Shown here piece by piece: positions 33,501 through 42,325 of a stretch of DNA of 64,000 nt. The DNA comes from Arthrobacter sp. StoSoilB22 (GTDB taxonomy: Bacteria > Actinomycetota > Actinomycetes > Actinomycetales > Micrococcaceae). The DNA is taken from the NCBI RefSeq assembly GCF_019977315.1, contig NZ_AP024652.1, forward strand, positions 3,968,001-4,032,000. The letters are read 5' to 3'. Below the pieces are notes generated by a model. It was not told the origin of the DNA, did not search any database, and saw only the letters and a program-made list of their open reading frames with translations. The first letter of the stretch is position 1, and every line of letters starts with the position of its first letter. The translations under genes were made by a program, and so were the position numbers.

Positions 33501-33550
33501 AAGGGCGCCACAGTTGCCGCTACAAAGGTGATGGCGAGAACTGTGATCAC
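30533..33550 (-). CDS. mnhA: Mrp-type Na+/H+ antiporter subunit A fused to subunit B
   Basis: A 1005 aa multi-helix protein, first gene of the operon. Residues 1-500 form a NuoL-like channel (LLMLFIFWELTTILSYLLIG with the key Glu, KSALVPFHFWLPGAM with the key Lys). Then come the MrpA-specific C-terminal part and, from about residue 840, an MnhB domain (HSMIVFSIYLLLAGHNLPGG, FAGGLTAGLAL). Subunit B is thus fused and there is no separate mnhB gene. The start is GTG 33550 behind GGAG. The complex exchanges Na+ (or K+) for H+ and supports salt and alkali tolerance. Confidence 0.93.
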   Translation of the reverse strand: MITVLAITFVAATVAPLIFRKLGRNAFYALAAVPAGAFVWLVFQYEAAYSGGGMEEILPWIPTLKLELAFRMDPLAWVMSLLILGVGSLVLIYCARYFKNKDADLGGFGAQLLAFAGAMFGLVTSDDLLMLFIFWELTTILSYLLIGYARTRLAARRSALQALMVTTAGGLAMLVGLIVLGQAAGTYRISVILDQAGTLMSGPMQGAVAAAVVLVLAGAVTKSALVPFHFWLPGAMAAPTPVSAYLHAAAMVKAGIYIVARLAPGFSTSEFWLPVVLGLGLATMLVGGYRALRQTDIKLILAYGTVSQLGFLTMVVGLGRPDAALAGLGLLLAHGLFKAALFLVVGIIDHQSGTRDIRKLSGVFRSSRALGAVAGIAAASMAGVPPLAGFVAKESVFEAFVHYGTGDHAPVWGIWILVGLVIGSILTFAYSARFMWGAFAVKPGVEPTPFKPIKPAFLAAPAILSLLTIAYGVWPAPVDTWIQPYAALFADGADAVDAGHLALWHGITPALGLTAITFAAGAAMFYGRNLVSRAQSVVPDWVDGDRAYQNTIGALDDIAVWVTGRTQRGSLYFYLAVILTVAFAVPATALIMANKPLPDGIYLIDPNSPLQIVAGIGIVVGALAAVRANKRFLAVLMVSVTGYGIALMFALQGAPDLALTQMLVETIVLVAFVLAMRSLPAELRDRTGGRLRVIRVIIGAAFGITMIFVAIYAMGARVATPISLDFPRLAYEGGGGLNVVNVTLVDIRAWDTFGEISVLAIAATGVASLIFVRSRGDRIKTSEAVPEGSVGRRTGVDRDSHDGAALAVAKKFTDVTRDAWLVAGRTLAPERRSIIFEVVTRLIFHSMIVFSIYLLLAGHNLPGGGFAGGLTAGLALTIRYLAGGRFELSEAATISAGTLLGTGLATAAASGVVPLFLGGQVFQSAIIEFWLPVFGDVKFVTSTIFDIGVYIVVVGLALDVLRSLGAEIDEHFEGKGAPLADEDAAEHPELAHEAAESAALGKGNA

Positions 33551-33753
33551 TGTTATCTCCGCAAAGTCAGGAACATATTGTCAAAAGTTGGAGCAGGCGG
33601 TCATACGTTGGGTTCGGTTTACCCAGTTTATCAAGGCGGACCGACAGTTTTCGGCATGGGAACCCGTCTGCGCGGACGGCTTAAAGCCGCGTTGTCCACA
33701 TACCGGTCTGTCATGTGCCCACCGACATCCCTACCCCCTATAGCATTCAAGCT

Positions 33754-35157
33754 ATGAACGCGGCCGCAGTTCCCGAAGCCTCCCATCCGACGTCCGAGCT
33801 TGCCTCGGGACCTGTTGCCTCCAAAAAGGCACAAATCCTCGCTTGGGCATCCTGGGACTGGGGATCAGCTGCCTTTCAAGCGGTCATGACCACCTTCGTT
33901 TTCACCGTCTATTTGACGTCTAATGCCTTCGGAGGTGAGGACGCTGCCTCGGCAGCCCTCGGTGCCGCGCTGGCAATTGCGGGCCTAGCTATTGCACTGT
34001 TTGCTCCCGTCACGGGCCAACGTTCAGATGCCGGAGGGCGCCGCAAGCTCTGGCTTGGAGTCAACACGGCCGCCACAGCCGTCCTGACTGCGCTGTGCTT
34101 CTTCGTTTTCCCGAGGCCGGAATTCCTGCTCCTGGGCGTCTGCCTGATCGCTCTGGGCAACATCTTCTTCGAGTTTGCAGGCGTGAACTACAACGCCATG
34201 CTGGCCCAGATCTCAACCCCCAAGAACATTGGCAGGGTCAGTGGCTTTGGCTGGGCTATGGGGTACCTCGGAGGAATCGTGGCGCTCCTCCTTGTTCTGC
34301 AGTTGTTTGTCCAGCCTTCCTTCGACTGGTTCGGCTCGTCAACGCAGGACTCACTGAACATCCGGCTCGTTGCCATCTTCTCCGCCCTATGGTTCTTCAT
34401 CTTTGCACTTCCCGTGATGTTCGCGGTTCCGGAAGTTTCCGCGAGGCGAAACACCACATCCCTGGGTTTTGTGGACTCCTACAAACTGCTGTTCCGCCGC
34501 ATCAGCGCGATCTACAAGACCAGTCCCCACACCATCTACTTCCTGCTATCCAGCGCCATCTTCCGCGACGGCCTCGCGGCCGTGTTTACCTTCGGCGGCG
34601 TCATCGCCGCCGGTACTTTCGGATTTGAACTCAAGGACGTCATCTTCTTCGCCATCTTCGGCAACGTTGTAGCGGCTGTCGGTGCCATCGTCGGAGGCTT
34701 CCTGGATGACAGGATCGGACCCAAGTCAGTCATTATCCTTTCCTTGGTTGGCCTCCTCATCGCGGGCACAGCCATCCTGGTTCTCGGCAATGGGGACTAC
34801 GTCTTCTTCGGAAATGATTGGCCCGGGACCACCACGTTCTGGGTCTTCGGTCTGATGCTCTGCTTATTCGTGGGACCAGCCCAATCGTCATCACGGGCGT
34901 ACCTGGCAAGGCTGGCCCCGGCCGGGGAATCCGGTGAACTGTTCGGGCTTTACGCCACAACTGGCAGGGCAGTCAGCTTCCTCGCCCCCACACTTTTCAC
35001 CCTGTGCATCACCATTGCCTCGCCGCTTGTTGCAGAAGGTGAAGCGCAACGCTGGGGCATCCTGGGAATCATGGTGGTGCTGCTCGCGGGCCTCTTGGTG
35101 ATCCTCCCGGTGAAGCCGCCGGCCCAAGTGGAAATAGCCGTGGTCCCCGAGCGTTAA
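33754..35157 (+). CDS. MFS transporter, UMF1/Atg22-like
   Basis: A 467 aa protein with about 12 helices. ASWDWGSAAFQAVMTTFVFT and FFEFAGVNYNAMLAQISTPKN followed by GRVSGFGWAMGYLGGIVAL are characteristic of the Atg22-like (UMF1) branch of the major facilitator superfamily, whose bacterial substrates are mostly unknown. ATG 33754 is chosen. It lacks a ribosome site but has TATAGC about 12 bases upstream, so a leaderless transcript is possible; a GTG 13 codons upstream is the alternative. It is divergent from the Mrp operon. Confidence 0.85.
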   Translation: MNAAAVPEASHPTSELASGPVASKKAQILAWASWDWGSAAFQAVMTTFVFTVYLTSNAFGGEDAASAALGAALAIAGLAIALFAPVTGQRSDAGGRRKLWLGVNTAATAVLTALCFFVFPRPEFLLLGVCLIALGNIFFEFAGVNYNAMLAQISTPKNIGRVSGFGWAMGYLGGIVALLLVLQLFVQPSFDWFGSSTQDSLNIRLVAIFSALWFFIFALPVMFAVPEVSARRNTTSLGFVDSYKLLFRRISAIYKTSPHTIYFLLSSAIFRDGLAAVFTFGGVIAAGTFGFELKDVIFFAIFGNVVAAVGAIVGGFLDDRIGPKSVIILSLVGLLIAGTAILVLGNGDYVFFGNDWPGTTTFWVFGLMLCLFVGPAQSSSRAYLARLAPAGESGELFGLYATTGRAVSFLAPTLFTLCITIASPLVAEGEAQRWGILGIMVVLLAGLLVILPVKPPAQVEIAVVPER

Positions 35158-35221
35158 CTACATAGGGCCGGTTGGGCATGAACGCCGTACCGGACCCGTA
35201 CAACAGAGTTAGGGTGAAGCT

Positions 35222-35704
35222 ATGAACGTGGATGAGACTGAACTCCCAGGCCTCGGGGTCCGTAAGGATTTCGTCACGGCCTCGGGCCGTCGCATCGGTG
35301 TCGTGGAACTTCGAGAGGGCGAGACAGAGCTTTTCGTGTCCACCTGGGATGATCCTGACACCTGCCAGGCATCCATCCCTTTGACAGCCGACGAGGCTTC
35401 CACATTAGGTAACCTCCTGGGCGGGCAACACATTGCCATGCGCTTGGCCGAGGAGCATCGCGAGATACCGGGCATCGTCACCCGCCAGTTCTCCATCACA
35501 CCGGAGTCGCCCTTCGTGAACCAACCCATGGGCAAAGCGCAGATCCGCACACGCAGCGGTGTCTCCATCGTGGCGATCATGCGCGAAGGCGAGGTGGTCC
35601 CGTCGCCGGCTCCCGACGTCGTACTTCACACCGGCGATTTGCTCGTAGCGGTCGGCACGCAGGAAGGTCTTGACTCGGCAGCCGACATCCTCCGCAACGG
35701 TTGA
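35222..35704 (+). CDS. K+/H+ antiporter regulatory subunit (KhtT-like)
   Basis: A 160 aa cytosolic protein. The N-terminal half (LPGLGVRKDFVTASGRRIGVV) resembles KhtT. The C-terminal half is a TrkA-C/RCK_C domain (GKAQIRTRSGVSIVAIMREGE, VVLHTGDLLVAVGTQEGL) that binds nucleotide ligands. It sits immediately upstream of a CPA2 antiporter gene (5 bp gap from the stop to the antiporter ATG). It probably gates that antiporter in response to a small ligand such as c-di-AMP, as known for KhtT. Confidence 0.87.
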   Translation: MNVDETELPGLGVRKDFVTASGRRIGVVELREGETELFVSTWDDPDTCQASIPLTADEASTLGNLLGGQHIAMRLAEEHREIPGIVTRQFSITPESPFVNQPMGKAQIRTRSGVSIVAIMREGEVVPSPAPDVVLHTGDLLVAVGTQEGLDSAADILRNG

Positions 35705-35709
35705 CCGGT

Positions 35710-36909
35710 ATGGATCCGCTTGCATTAGCCCTCGTTGAACTGGGGGCCGTCGTCTTCTGCCTCGGTCTCCTGGCTCGACTAGCGGGCCGAATAGGCATGT
35801 CCCCCATACCCCTCTACTTGGTGGGGGGCTTGGCTTTCGGAGCCGGCGGGTTCGTCAAACTCGATGGCATGCACGAGTTCGCCCATCTCTCGGGAGAAAT
35901 CGGCGTCATCCTCCTGCTGCTGATGCTCGGACTGGAATATACGGCGTCGGAGCTTGTTACAGGTCTTCGAAGATCGTGGCAGGCCGGCGTCATGGACTTT
36001 GTCCTCAACTTCCTGCCGGGCGCCGGATTGGCCGTGCTTTTGGGATGGGGACTCGTGGGTGCAATCGTCATGGGTGGCGTCACCTATATCTCGTCGTCCG
36101 GCATCGCCGCGAAGGTGATCACCGACCTCGGCCGAATCGGTAACCGCGAGACGCCCGTTGTGCTTTCCATCCTGGTCTTTGAAGACCTGGCAATGGCCAT
36201 TTACCTGCCCATCCTGACCGCCATCCTTGCCGGTGTGGGATTCCTCGGCGGACTGCAAACGGTGGGAATTGCCCTCGCCGTGGTCACGGTGGTTCTGGTG
36301 ATTGCGCTCAAGCACGGCCACCGGGTCTCGCAAGCAGTGCACAGCGAGAACTCGGAGGTCTTCCTCCTCAACGTGCTTGGCCTGGCTCTCCTCGTGGCGG
36401 GCATTGCATCTGCCCTGCAAGTCTCCGCCGCAGTGGGTGCGTTCATGTTGGGCATCGCTATCTCCGGTGCGACGGCCCACAACGCCACCAGGATACTCGA
36501 ACCTTTGCGGGATCTTTTTGCTGCCATCTTCTTCGTGGCGTTTGGACTCAACACGGACCCCACCTCCATTCCCCCGGTCCTTGGATGGGCGCTGGTGCTG
36601 GCATTCGTCACCGCCGCAACCAAGATGCTCACAGGAATTTGGGCCGCCAAGCGCGCGGGCATCGCTGTGCCGGGCCGCTTCCGCGCAGGAGCTGCGTTGA
36701 TCGCCCGCGGTGAGTTCTCCATTGTCATCGCAGGGCTGGCTGTTGCTTCCGGGGCAGTGCCCGACGAACTTGCAGCCCTCGCTACCGCTTACGTACTCAT
36801 CATGGCCATCCTCGGCCCGCTTGCGGCCCGCTTTGTGGAGCCAGTGGTCAAGGCCATCCGAAAAACTCCGGGAGCACCACCCCGCACGCCGGAACGCGCA
36901 CCCGCGTAG
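35710..36909 (+). CDS. CPA2-family cation:proton antiporter (KhtU/KefB-like)
   Basis: A 399 aa polytopic membrane protein with about 12 helices. GEIGVILLLLMLGLEYT, SSSGIAAKVITDLGRI and SILVFEDLAMAIYLP are CPA2 Na+/H+ exchanger-domain signatures. There is no C-terminal TrkA-N domain, in keeping with a separate regulator (the gene before it). ATG 35710 is preferred; a TTG at 35701 overlapping the regulator stop is possible. Likely exports K+ in exchange for H+. Confidence 0.88.
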   Translation: MDPLALALVELGAVVFCLGLLARLAGRIGMSPIPLYLVGGLAFGAGGFVKLDGMHEFAHLSGEIGVILLLLMLGLEYTASELVTGLRRSWQAGVMDFVLNFLPGAGLAVLLGWGLVGAIVMGGVTYISSSGIAAKVITDLGRIGNRETPVVLSILVFEDLAMAIYLPILTAILAGVGFLGGLQTVGIALAVVTVVLVIALKHGHRVSQAVHSENSEVFLLNVLGLALLVAGIASALQVSAAVGAFMLGIAISGATAHNATRILEPLRDLFAAIFFVAFGLNTDPTSIPPVLGWALVLAFVTAATKMLTGIWAAKRAGIAVPGRFRAGAALIARGEFSIVIAGLAVASGAVPDELAALATAYVLIMAILGPLAARFVEPVVKAIRKTPGAPPRTPERAPA

Positions 36910-36917
36910 CAAGCACG

Positions 36918-37017
36918 TCACCCTCCGCCGAGGGGGCGGGATCTCACCCTCCGCCGAGGGGGCGGGATCTCACCCCAAAGACACACCCAGAGCCCGGGGA
37001 GCTAACCCCTCGGCGGC
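36918..37017. repeat. 26 bp direct repeat with inverted partner
   Basis: Two perfect 26 bp copies at 36918-36943 and 36944-36969, each containing CCGCCGAGGGGGCGGG, followed by a third start (TCACCCC). The inverse CCCCTCGGCGG occurs at 37006-37016, so either copy can fold with it as an 11 bp stem. It lies between the convergent antiporter and dcd genes and may terminate transcription. Confidence 0.7.
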
Positions 37018-37030
37018 ACGCCAGAAGACG

Positions 37031-37606
37031 CTAAATGGACGTCCGGTGGAAATTCTGGTGGCTGCGGCTGGCGGTGGGTCCACGCTGGCCTTGGTAGCGG
37101 TTGCCGTACTCACCGGAACCGTAGGGGTGCTCAGCGGAGGACGTCAGACGGAAGAAGCACAGCTGGCCGATCTTCATGCCCGGCCACAGCTTGATGGGCA
37201 ACGTGGCAACGTTGGAGAGCTCCAAGGTCACGTGACCCGAGAAACCGGGATCGATGAAGCCAGCCGTGGAGTGCGTCAGGAGCCCAAGCCGCCCCAGGGA
37301 TGACTTCCCCTCGAGGCGCGCAGCAATGTCGTCGGCCAAGCTGACAGTTTCGTAGGTGGAACCGAGCACGAACTCCCCAGGGTGAAGAATGAATGGCTCG
37401 TCGCCCTCCACTTCCACCAACCGGGTCAGCTCAGGCTGTTCCTCGGCGGGGTCGATGTGGGCGTATTTATGGTTGTCGAAGAGCCGGAAGAACCGGTCAA
37501 TCCGCACGTCCACGGAAGACGGCTGAACCATCGCGGGGTCGTACGGTTCAAGAACAATCCGTTGGGAGTCTATTTCGGCACGAATATCGCGGTCAGAGAT
37601 CAGCAC
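37031..37606 (-). CDS. dcd: dCTP deaminase
   Basis: A 191 aa enzyme that deaminates dCTP on the route to d[15 protein letters not shown] is the usual N terminus, with GTG 37606 as start. [13 protein letters not shown], the active-site [20 protein letters not shown] and the C-terminal GQRGPT are intact. Actinobacterial homologues are often bifunctional (forming dUMP); the sequence here is of that length and type, but this is not proven. The frame continues upstream without a credible start. It is divergent from the CAP-domain protein gene (109 bp apart). Confidence 0.93.
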
Positions 37607-37715
37607 AGCATCAAAAATACCCCATGCATTGTCCACGCCGCCCCATGGGACTATAGTTCCCGGACATGTACAACCGCGCCCGTACTTGGGGGCAACGAGC
37701 ATTCGCGGGGTAATT

Positions 37716-39773
37716 GTGAGAAAACTGGCTGCGCCTGCCGCCATTGTGCTGGCCTGCACCCTGGCTCTTGGGGTGGTTGCTTCCAGCCAGATTTTTCCCT
37801 CAACGCAGACCTACCCCGGCCCCACGTCCACCCCTTCGGCAGAGGTCCCGTCAGGACTGACGGGACCGAAGGAAAGCACGACGGCGGAGCCCGCACCTTC
37901 CGCGCCCCTCCCGGCAGCCGGCAACGTATCCCAGCCGTCCACGGCGCCCGCCCCGGACGCCGGGACTTCGACGCCGACACCAAGCATCACGACGGGAGCC
38001 GACTCAAACGGTGGTCCCGTCGCCGTGGATCCCGTCTTTGAAACTCCGCCGCCGTTGCCCAGCATCGGGCCCTCGTGGGGTCCGGACAACCCCTCGGACC
38101 CTGGTGTCTCCGGACCGCCGGCAACTGAACCGGCGCCACCAGTGACCGCCGGCACCGTCCCCAGTGAGGCACCGCCGACGGCCCCGGCCGCAGGACCGAA
38201 CCCCGCGGACTCCTTACCCACCGAACCAGCCTCACCCACCGAACCAGCCTCACCCACCGAACCGACGGAACCGACGGGCTCTCCGAGCCCGTCGCCCACT
38301 GACACCGCCTCTCCACCCCCGGCGACCGAACCCCCGGCGACCGAACCTCCGGCAACCGAACCCCCAGCAGTCGACACCGCACCATCTGGATCAACTCCGC
38401 CTCCGCCCCCTGCAGTAACCCAAAACCCGGCACCCTCACCCACCGCCCCCGCGCCGTTCCCGGGAAAGGCCCCCAGCGGCGACATTAATCCTGACAACGG
38501 CGCCCTGGCCCTCCTCCCTGACAGCAACACGGCAGCGATCCTGACGGTTTTCAACGCGATCAACAGTTACCGCGCATCGCTCGGCCTGGCCCCCGTGAAG
38601 TACCACGCAACTGTGGCCAGCCTGGCCCAGGATTGGTCCAACAACATCGCAACGCGTGAGGTGATCCAGCACCGCGCCAATTTTTGGACGGATCCTCGAG
38701 CGCTGAACCCCAACAACGGCGCGGGTGAGGTGATCGCTGTCCGCTGGGACCGGGACGCGGCGCAGCTTGTGGAGTGGTGGAAGGGATCGCCGGGGCACGA
38801 TGCTCTTCTCCGTGATCCTCGGTTCAATGTCATGGGCATCGGCATCACGTACACGGATGGAAACTGGCAGACCACCCCGAATCGATTCACGCTCTGGGGT
38901 GTGGTGAATTTCTTCGGCTACACCACCTTGCCGGCAGGGACCACCACCAGCCCGGGCGGCACCGTCCCGCCACCAACGGATCCTGTAGGTGTCTGCGAAC
39001 CTGGCAGCAAGCACCAACCACCCACCCTTAACCTCAGCGCGGCATCGATCAGCAGCGCTGCAGACCTGGTATCAATCGCCGGCGACGGTTCCGTGGTGGC
39101 CTACCCTTCGTGGGGTGGCGGCCGGTACGGCGGTGGCAAGAGAATCGGACTCGGGTTCACCGGGCTGAAGGACCTCTTCATTACGGACTGGGACCGCGAC
39201 GGTGTGTTTGACCTGATCGCCCAAAGACTCGACGGCGCCCTCTTGGTGTATCCCGGTCTTCAAGCAGGAGGTTTCAAGGATCCCGTTGCACTTGGGCAGG
39301 GCTGGGGGACGCTAAATATTGCCGTGGGCACGTGGTGCGCCAACAACCGGCTTCCCCAGATCGTAGCCATGGACTCGGGCGGCAACCTGTACCTCTACAA
39401 GAACGCGGGCCTGGCCTATATTCGTGCGCAGGCGGCGATTGGAACGGGTTTCCCGGCCATCAGACTGAACATGGTGGATTACAACGCCGACGGATTCCAG
39501 GATTTGCTCACCACTGAGGCCAACGGCACCCTCCGCTTGTATCGGGGCAGCGGACTGGGCACGCCCAAGCAGGAATCGCGTCCGGTAGTGGGTGCTGAAT
39601 GGACGGATTACATCGGGCTGCGAACGCTGCGAGGTGTGACCGGTCCCGACTCGACGGGTGTTGCCGGGCTGAACCGCAACGGTGTTGTTGAGTATTGGGA
39701 TCTCAATACCGGACGCCTCACAACTCCGGTGACTATAGGCATCGGTTGGGGCGGGCTGAAGTTCGCCCAGTAG
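37716..39773 (+). CDS. Secreted CAP-domain protein with Pro/Thr-rich linker and FG-GAP/VCBS-like repeats
   Basis: 685 aa from GTG 37716 (GGGG eight bases upstream). It has an N-terminal signal peptide ([20 protein letters not shown]). A long low-complexity linker follows (about residues 30-250), rich in Pro, Thr, Ser and Glu with tandem PTEPAS and PPATE units. A CAP/SCP domain follows ([52 protein letters not shown]). The C-terminal quarter has FG-GAP/VCBS-like repeats ([32 protein letters not shown]). Exported, probably wall-associated. The C-terminal module is shared with the VanY-like protein at 40488-41996. Confidence 0.85.
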   Translation: MRKLAAPAAIVLACTLALGVVASSQIFPSTQTYPGPTSTPSAEVPSGLTGPKESTTAEPAPSAPLPAAGNVSQPSTAPAPDAGTSTPTPSITTGADSNGGPVAVDPVFETPPPLPSIGPSWGPDNPSDPGVSGPPATEPAPPVTAGTVPSEAPPTAPAAGPNPADSLPTEPASPTEPASPTEPTEPTGSPSPSPTDTASPPPATEPPATEPPATEPPAVDTAPSGSTPPPPPAVTQNPAPSPTAPAPFPGKAPSGDINPDNGALALLPDSNTAAILTVFNAINSYRASLGLAPVKYHATVASLAQDWSNNIATREVIQHRANFWTDPRALNPNNGAGEVIAVRWDRDAAQLVEWWKGSPGHDALLRDPRFNVMGIGITYTDGNWQTTPNRFTLWGVVNFFGYTTLPAGTTTSPGGTVPPPTDPVGVCEPGSKHQPPTLNLSAASISSAADLVSIAGDGSVVAYPSWGGGRYGGGKRIGLGFTGLKDLFITDWDRDGVFDLIAQRLDGALLVYPGLQAGGFKDPVALGQGWGTLNIAVGTWCANNRLPQIVAMDSGGNLYLYKNAGLAYIRAQAAIGTGFPAIRLNMVDYNADGFQDLLTTEANGTLRLYRGSGLGTPKQESRPVVGAEWTDYIGLRTLRGVTGPDSTGVAGLNRNGVVEYWDLNTGRLTTPVTIGIGWGGLKFAQ

Positions 39774-39828
39774 AAGCTGCGCCTCAACGCCTAACCCGGG
39801 CGTCGGCGTCGTACGTCAACAGCGGCGA

Positions 39829-40272
39829 CTACCCCTCAGGGTGGGCTTCGATGGCAATCTTGAGCTGTTCCAGCTGCGCCACTTCGCCCTCTAACGCTTT
39901 CTGGATCACGCCGTTCATGAGCTTACGCAGGCCCTTGGGGTGGTATTCAAGGGCGAACCGGAGCCGGGTGGTGTTGCCTTCGGTGCTGAGGTAGAAACCG
40001 CCGGTGGACCGTGCTGGCCCAGTCACCACGGAATAGCGGACTTCGGCTCCTGGGCGGGCGTCGGTGATCCTGAAGTCGGCGGCGACGGGGCGGCCGCCGG
40101 GGCCGGTTATCGTCTGCTGGTACAGGGCACCTTTTTGGCCGCGAACGCCGGACCGAAGCGCGATGCTGCGCACTCCGGAACGCCAGAGGGAGTTGTTCAT
40201 CCCGTCCATGAGGAATCCGTAGACGGTCATGGCGTCCCTATTGATCACCACTTCATGGGCTGCGAATGCCAC
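39829..40272 (-). CDS. SRPBCC / polyketide cyclase-like protein
   Basis: A 147 aa protein of the START-like lipid/ligand-binding fold. AAHEVVINRDAMTVYGFLMD is the first strand and helix, and FRITDARPGAEVRYSVVTGP and TRLRFALEYHPKG complete the antiparallel sheet. GTG 40272 is chosen because GAAAGAGG lies just before it; an ATG 16 codons upstream lacks a ribosome site. Ligand and role unknown. Single gene, convergent with the CAP-domain gene and divergent from the VanY-like gene. Confidence 0.75.
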   Translation of the reverse strand: MAFAAHEVVINRDAMTVYGFLMDGMNNSLWRSGVRSIALRSGVRGQKGALYQQTITGPGGRPVAADFRITDARPGAEVRYSVVTGPARSTGGFYLSTEGNTTRLRFALEYHPKGLRKLMNGVIQKALEGEVAQLEQLKIAIEAHPEG

Positions 40273-40487
40273 GGAACCTCTTTCGGCGTACGGTCGAATA
40301 TTCGTAGCCCGGTTCCCCATACGCTGCAGCTAACACCTTCAGAATAGTCAGGGGCGGGGCGCCCACGACACAAGACTGCCGAGCCTTGACCGAATGGTTA
40401 TCTGCCGATTATTGCGGGTAACTGCTGACAGGCGACCGCGGGCCGGGTAGAGTGCCTGCGGCTGGTTACAAAAAAATTGGGGGCGTT

Positions 40488-41996
40488 ATGCGAGGGAAAA
40501 ATCATTCGGGTTCCGTGGGGAACGCACGACGACGACTGGCAGCTTGCGCTGCGATCTTCAGCCTGGCGGTAGCTGGCGGGGTCATGGCTGGGGCGCCTGC
40601 CACGGCAGCGCCGGTCCCTGGCACGGCAGCACAGGCCGCCGTCGTTCAAGCAGCGGTGCCAACCGCAGCGAATCCGCTGCCGAGCGTCGATCCTGTGGGA
40701 AACCCCGCGAGCTACTCTGTTTTGGTCAATAAATCCAGGCCCCTGAATCCTGTGAGCTACGCTCCGGGCGACCTTGTTAATGCCCGCGGCTCCGGGCAGT
40801 ACCTGCGCGCCGAAGCTGCGGCATGGCTCAACGGTTTGTTCCAAGGTGCGGCCGATGCCGGCACGGGCGGGCTTGCAGTGGTGAGCGGCTACCGTTCCTA
40901 CGCGCAGCAGCAGCAGGTTTACTCCTACTACGTCAGCATCTACGGCCAGGCCCAGGCGGATCTCATTTCGGCACGCCCAGGACACAGCGAGCATCAGACC
41001 GGATTGGCTGTGGATGTGGGGAACGCCAACGGTTCGTGCGGGCTTAGTACGTGTTTCGGTGACACGGCCGCCGGCATCTGGGTGGCCGCGAATGCCCACA
41101 AGTACGGCTTCATAGTCCGCTATCCCAACGGTTATACGAACATCACGGGCTACAGCTATGAGCCGTGGCACCTGCGTTACGTCGGCGTGGATCTGGCCAC
41201 CGATATGAAACGCCGGGGCTTTCCCACCATGGAACAGTACTTTGCGGGCAATCCCACCGCTTATGCGAGCATCACCTCCGGAGCGGACTTGGTGGCCGCA
41301 GACTCTTCCGGCCGGCTCCTTCGCTACCCTGCGCACGGTGGCGGCGGCTACGGCGTTCCCACGGTGATCGGCTCCAACTGGCATGGCTTGAAGCAGGCCT
41401 TCGTAGTGGACTGGGATTCTGATGGCGTGTACGACATTCTGGCTCAATGGGACAACGGCACTCTGGGCTTGTTTACGGGCTGGCCTGGCGGTGCTTTCTC
41501 CACTCAGATCGTGGTGGGAACCGGTGACTGGGACAAGATGAACATCACCGTGGGCAAATGGTCCGCCGCGGAACGCTTCCCAGGGGTCGTTGGCTATTTC
41601 CCGGATGGCGGGCTGCGCTACTACCCCAATACCATGGGCAGGGCGTTGATCTACCGCGTGGACATTGGAAGCGGCTGGGCTGGAATGGGCCTGACCATGG
41701 CCGACTGGAATGCCGACGGCGCCAACGACATCCTGGCCACCACAACCTCCGGGCACCTGCTCAGCTACCCCGGCAACGGCAGTGGCGGCTTCGCGGGACT
41801 GCCCACCACCATTGGTTCCGGCTGGGGCACCATGAAGGCGCTGGTTCCGAGCTTTGGTTTGTCGGGCCCGGGAACGCGCAGCATCACTGCCCATACCGTG
41901 GACGGCTATCTTGTGGACTACGCCCTGGGTGCGGGGGTCTGGGGTGCCCAGCGCCAGGTGGGCAACGGCTGGAATGGCATGAAGCTGTTCAAATAG
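40488..41996 (+). CDS. Secreted D-Ala-D-Ala carboxypeptidase (VanY-like) with FG-GAP/VCBS-like C terminus
   Basis: 502 aa from ATG 40488 behind GGGGG. A signal peptide (RRRLAACAAIFSLAVAGGVMA) ends near APATAAP. The M15B peptidase core is complete: VVSGYRSYAQQQQVY, ISARPGHSEHQTGLAVDV (zinc His and Asp) and YEPWHLRYVG (third zinc His with Glu-Pro-Trp). From about residue 265 the sequence turns into the same repeat module as the CAP-domain protein upstream (FVVDWDSDGVYDILAQWDN, TMADWNADGANDILATT). It trims stem peptides of peptidoglycan outside the cell. Confidence 0.9.
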   Translation: MRGKNHSGSVGNARRRLAACAAIFSLAVAGGVMAGAPATAAPVPGTAAQAAVVQAAVPTAANPLPSVDPVGNPASYSVLVNKSRPLNPVSYAPGDLVNARGSGQYLRAEAAAWLNGLFQGAADAGTGGLAVVSGYRSYAQQQQVYSYYVSIYGQAQADLISARPGHSEHQTGLAVDVGNANGSCGLSTCFGDTAAGIWVAANAHKYGFIVRYPNGYTNITGYSYEPWHLRYVGVDLATDMKRRGFPTMEQYFAGNPTAYASITSGADLVAADSSGRLLRYPAHGGGGYGVPTVIGSNWHGLKQAFVVDWDSDGVYDILAQWDNGTLGLFTGWPGGAFSTQIVVGTGDWDKMNITVGKWSAAERFPGVVGYFPDGGLRYYPNTMGRALIYRVDIGSGWAGMGLTMADWNADGANDILATTTSGHLLSYPGNGSGGFAGLPTTIGSGWGTMKALVPSFGLSGPGTRSITAHTVDGYLVDYALGAGVWGAQRQVGNGWNGMKLFK

Positions 41997-42107
41997 GGCC
42001 GGGGTGGGCCGCGGTGACGGCCCGCAGCGGTCTACGGTGCGCCGGTCATGAGGAGTCCCGCAACTGCGCTAAGCTAGGACTCGCTCAGGGGATTTTTCCC
42101 GGGCAAC

Positions 42108-42181
42108 GCGGGCGTAGCTCAATGGTAGAGCGCTAGCTTCCCAAGCTCGATACGCGGGTTCGATTCCCGTCGCCCGCTCCA
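42108..42181 (+). tRNA. tRNA-Gly (anticodon CCC)
   Basis: Acceptor GCGGGCG (42108-42114) pairs with CGCCCGC (42171-42177), then T and an encoded CCA. The D arm GCTC/GAGC and the T arm GCGGG-TTCGATT-CCCGT are standard, and the anticodon loop TTCCCAA gives CCC. The anticodon stem CTAGC/GCTCG has one T-C mismatch. A terminator follows directly. Confidence 0.95.
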
Positions 42182-42184
42182 AGA

Positions 42185-42216
42185 AAACCCCGGATCCAAC
42201 GATCCGGGGTTTCTTT
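42185..42216 (+). terminator. Intrinsic terminator after tRNA-Gly
   Basis: AAACCCCGGATC (42185-42196) pairs with GATCCGGGGTTT (42201-42212) around CAAC, followed by CTTTTG. Confidence 0.9.
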
Positions 42217-42325
42217 TGTCTCCAGGCTGCCGCCCAGCCCTCGTGACTCCGGCCACAACCCGGTCCGGGGAAGGTGTATCGTCAGGAGTCAGGAGCCATC
42301 GCGGCTCCGCTCTAAGGGAGCCATC

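Noticed and set aside
35779..36921. Open frame of 380 codons on the minus strand
   Set aside because: Antisense to the CPA2 antiporter; composition (His/Asp/Gln-rich) is the usual mirror of a hydrophobic membrane protein gene.
40398..41894. Open frame of 498 codons on the minus strand
   Set aside because: Antisense to the VanY-like gene with its signal peptide and zinc motifs; no recognisable protein in this frame.
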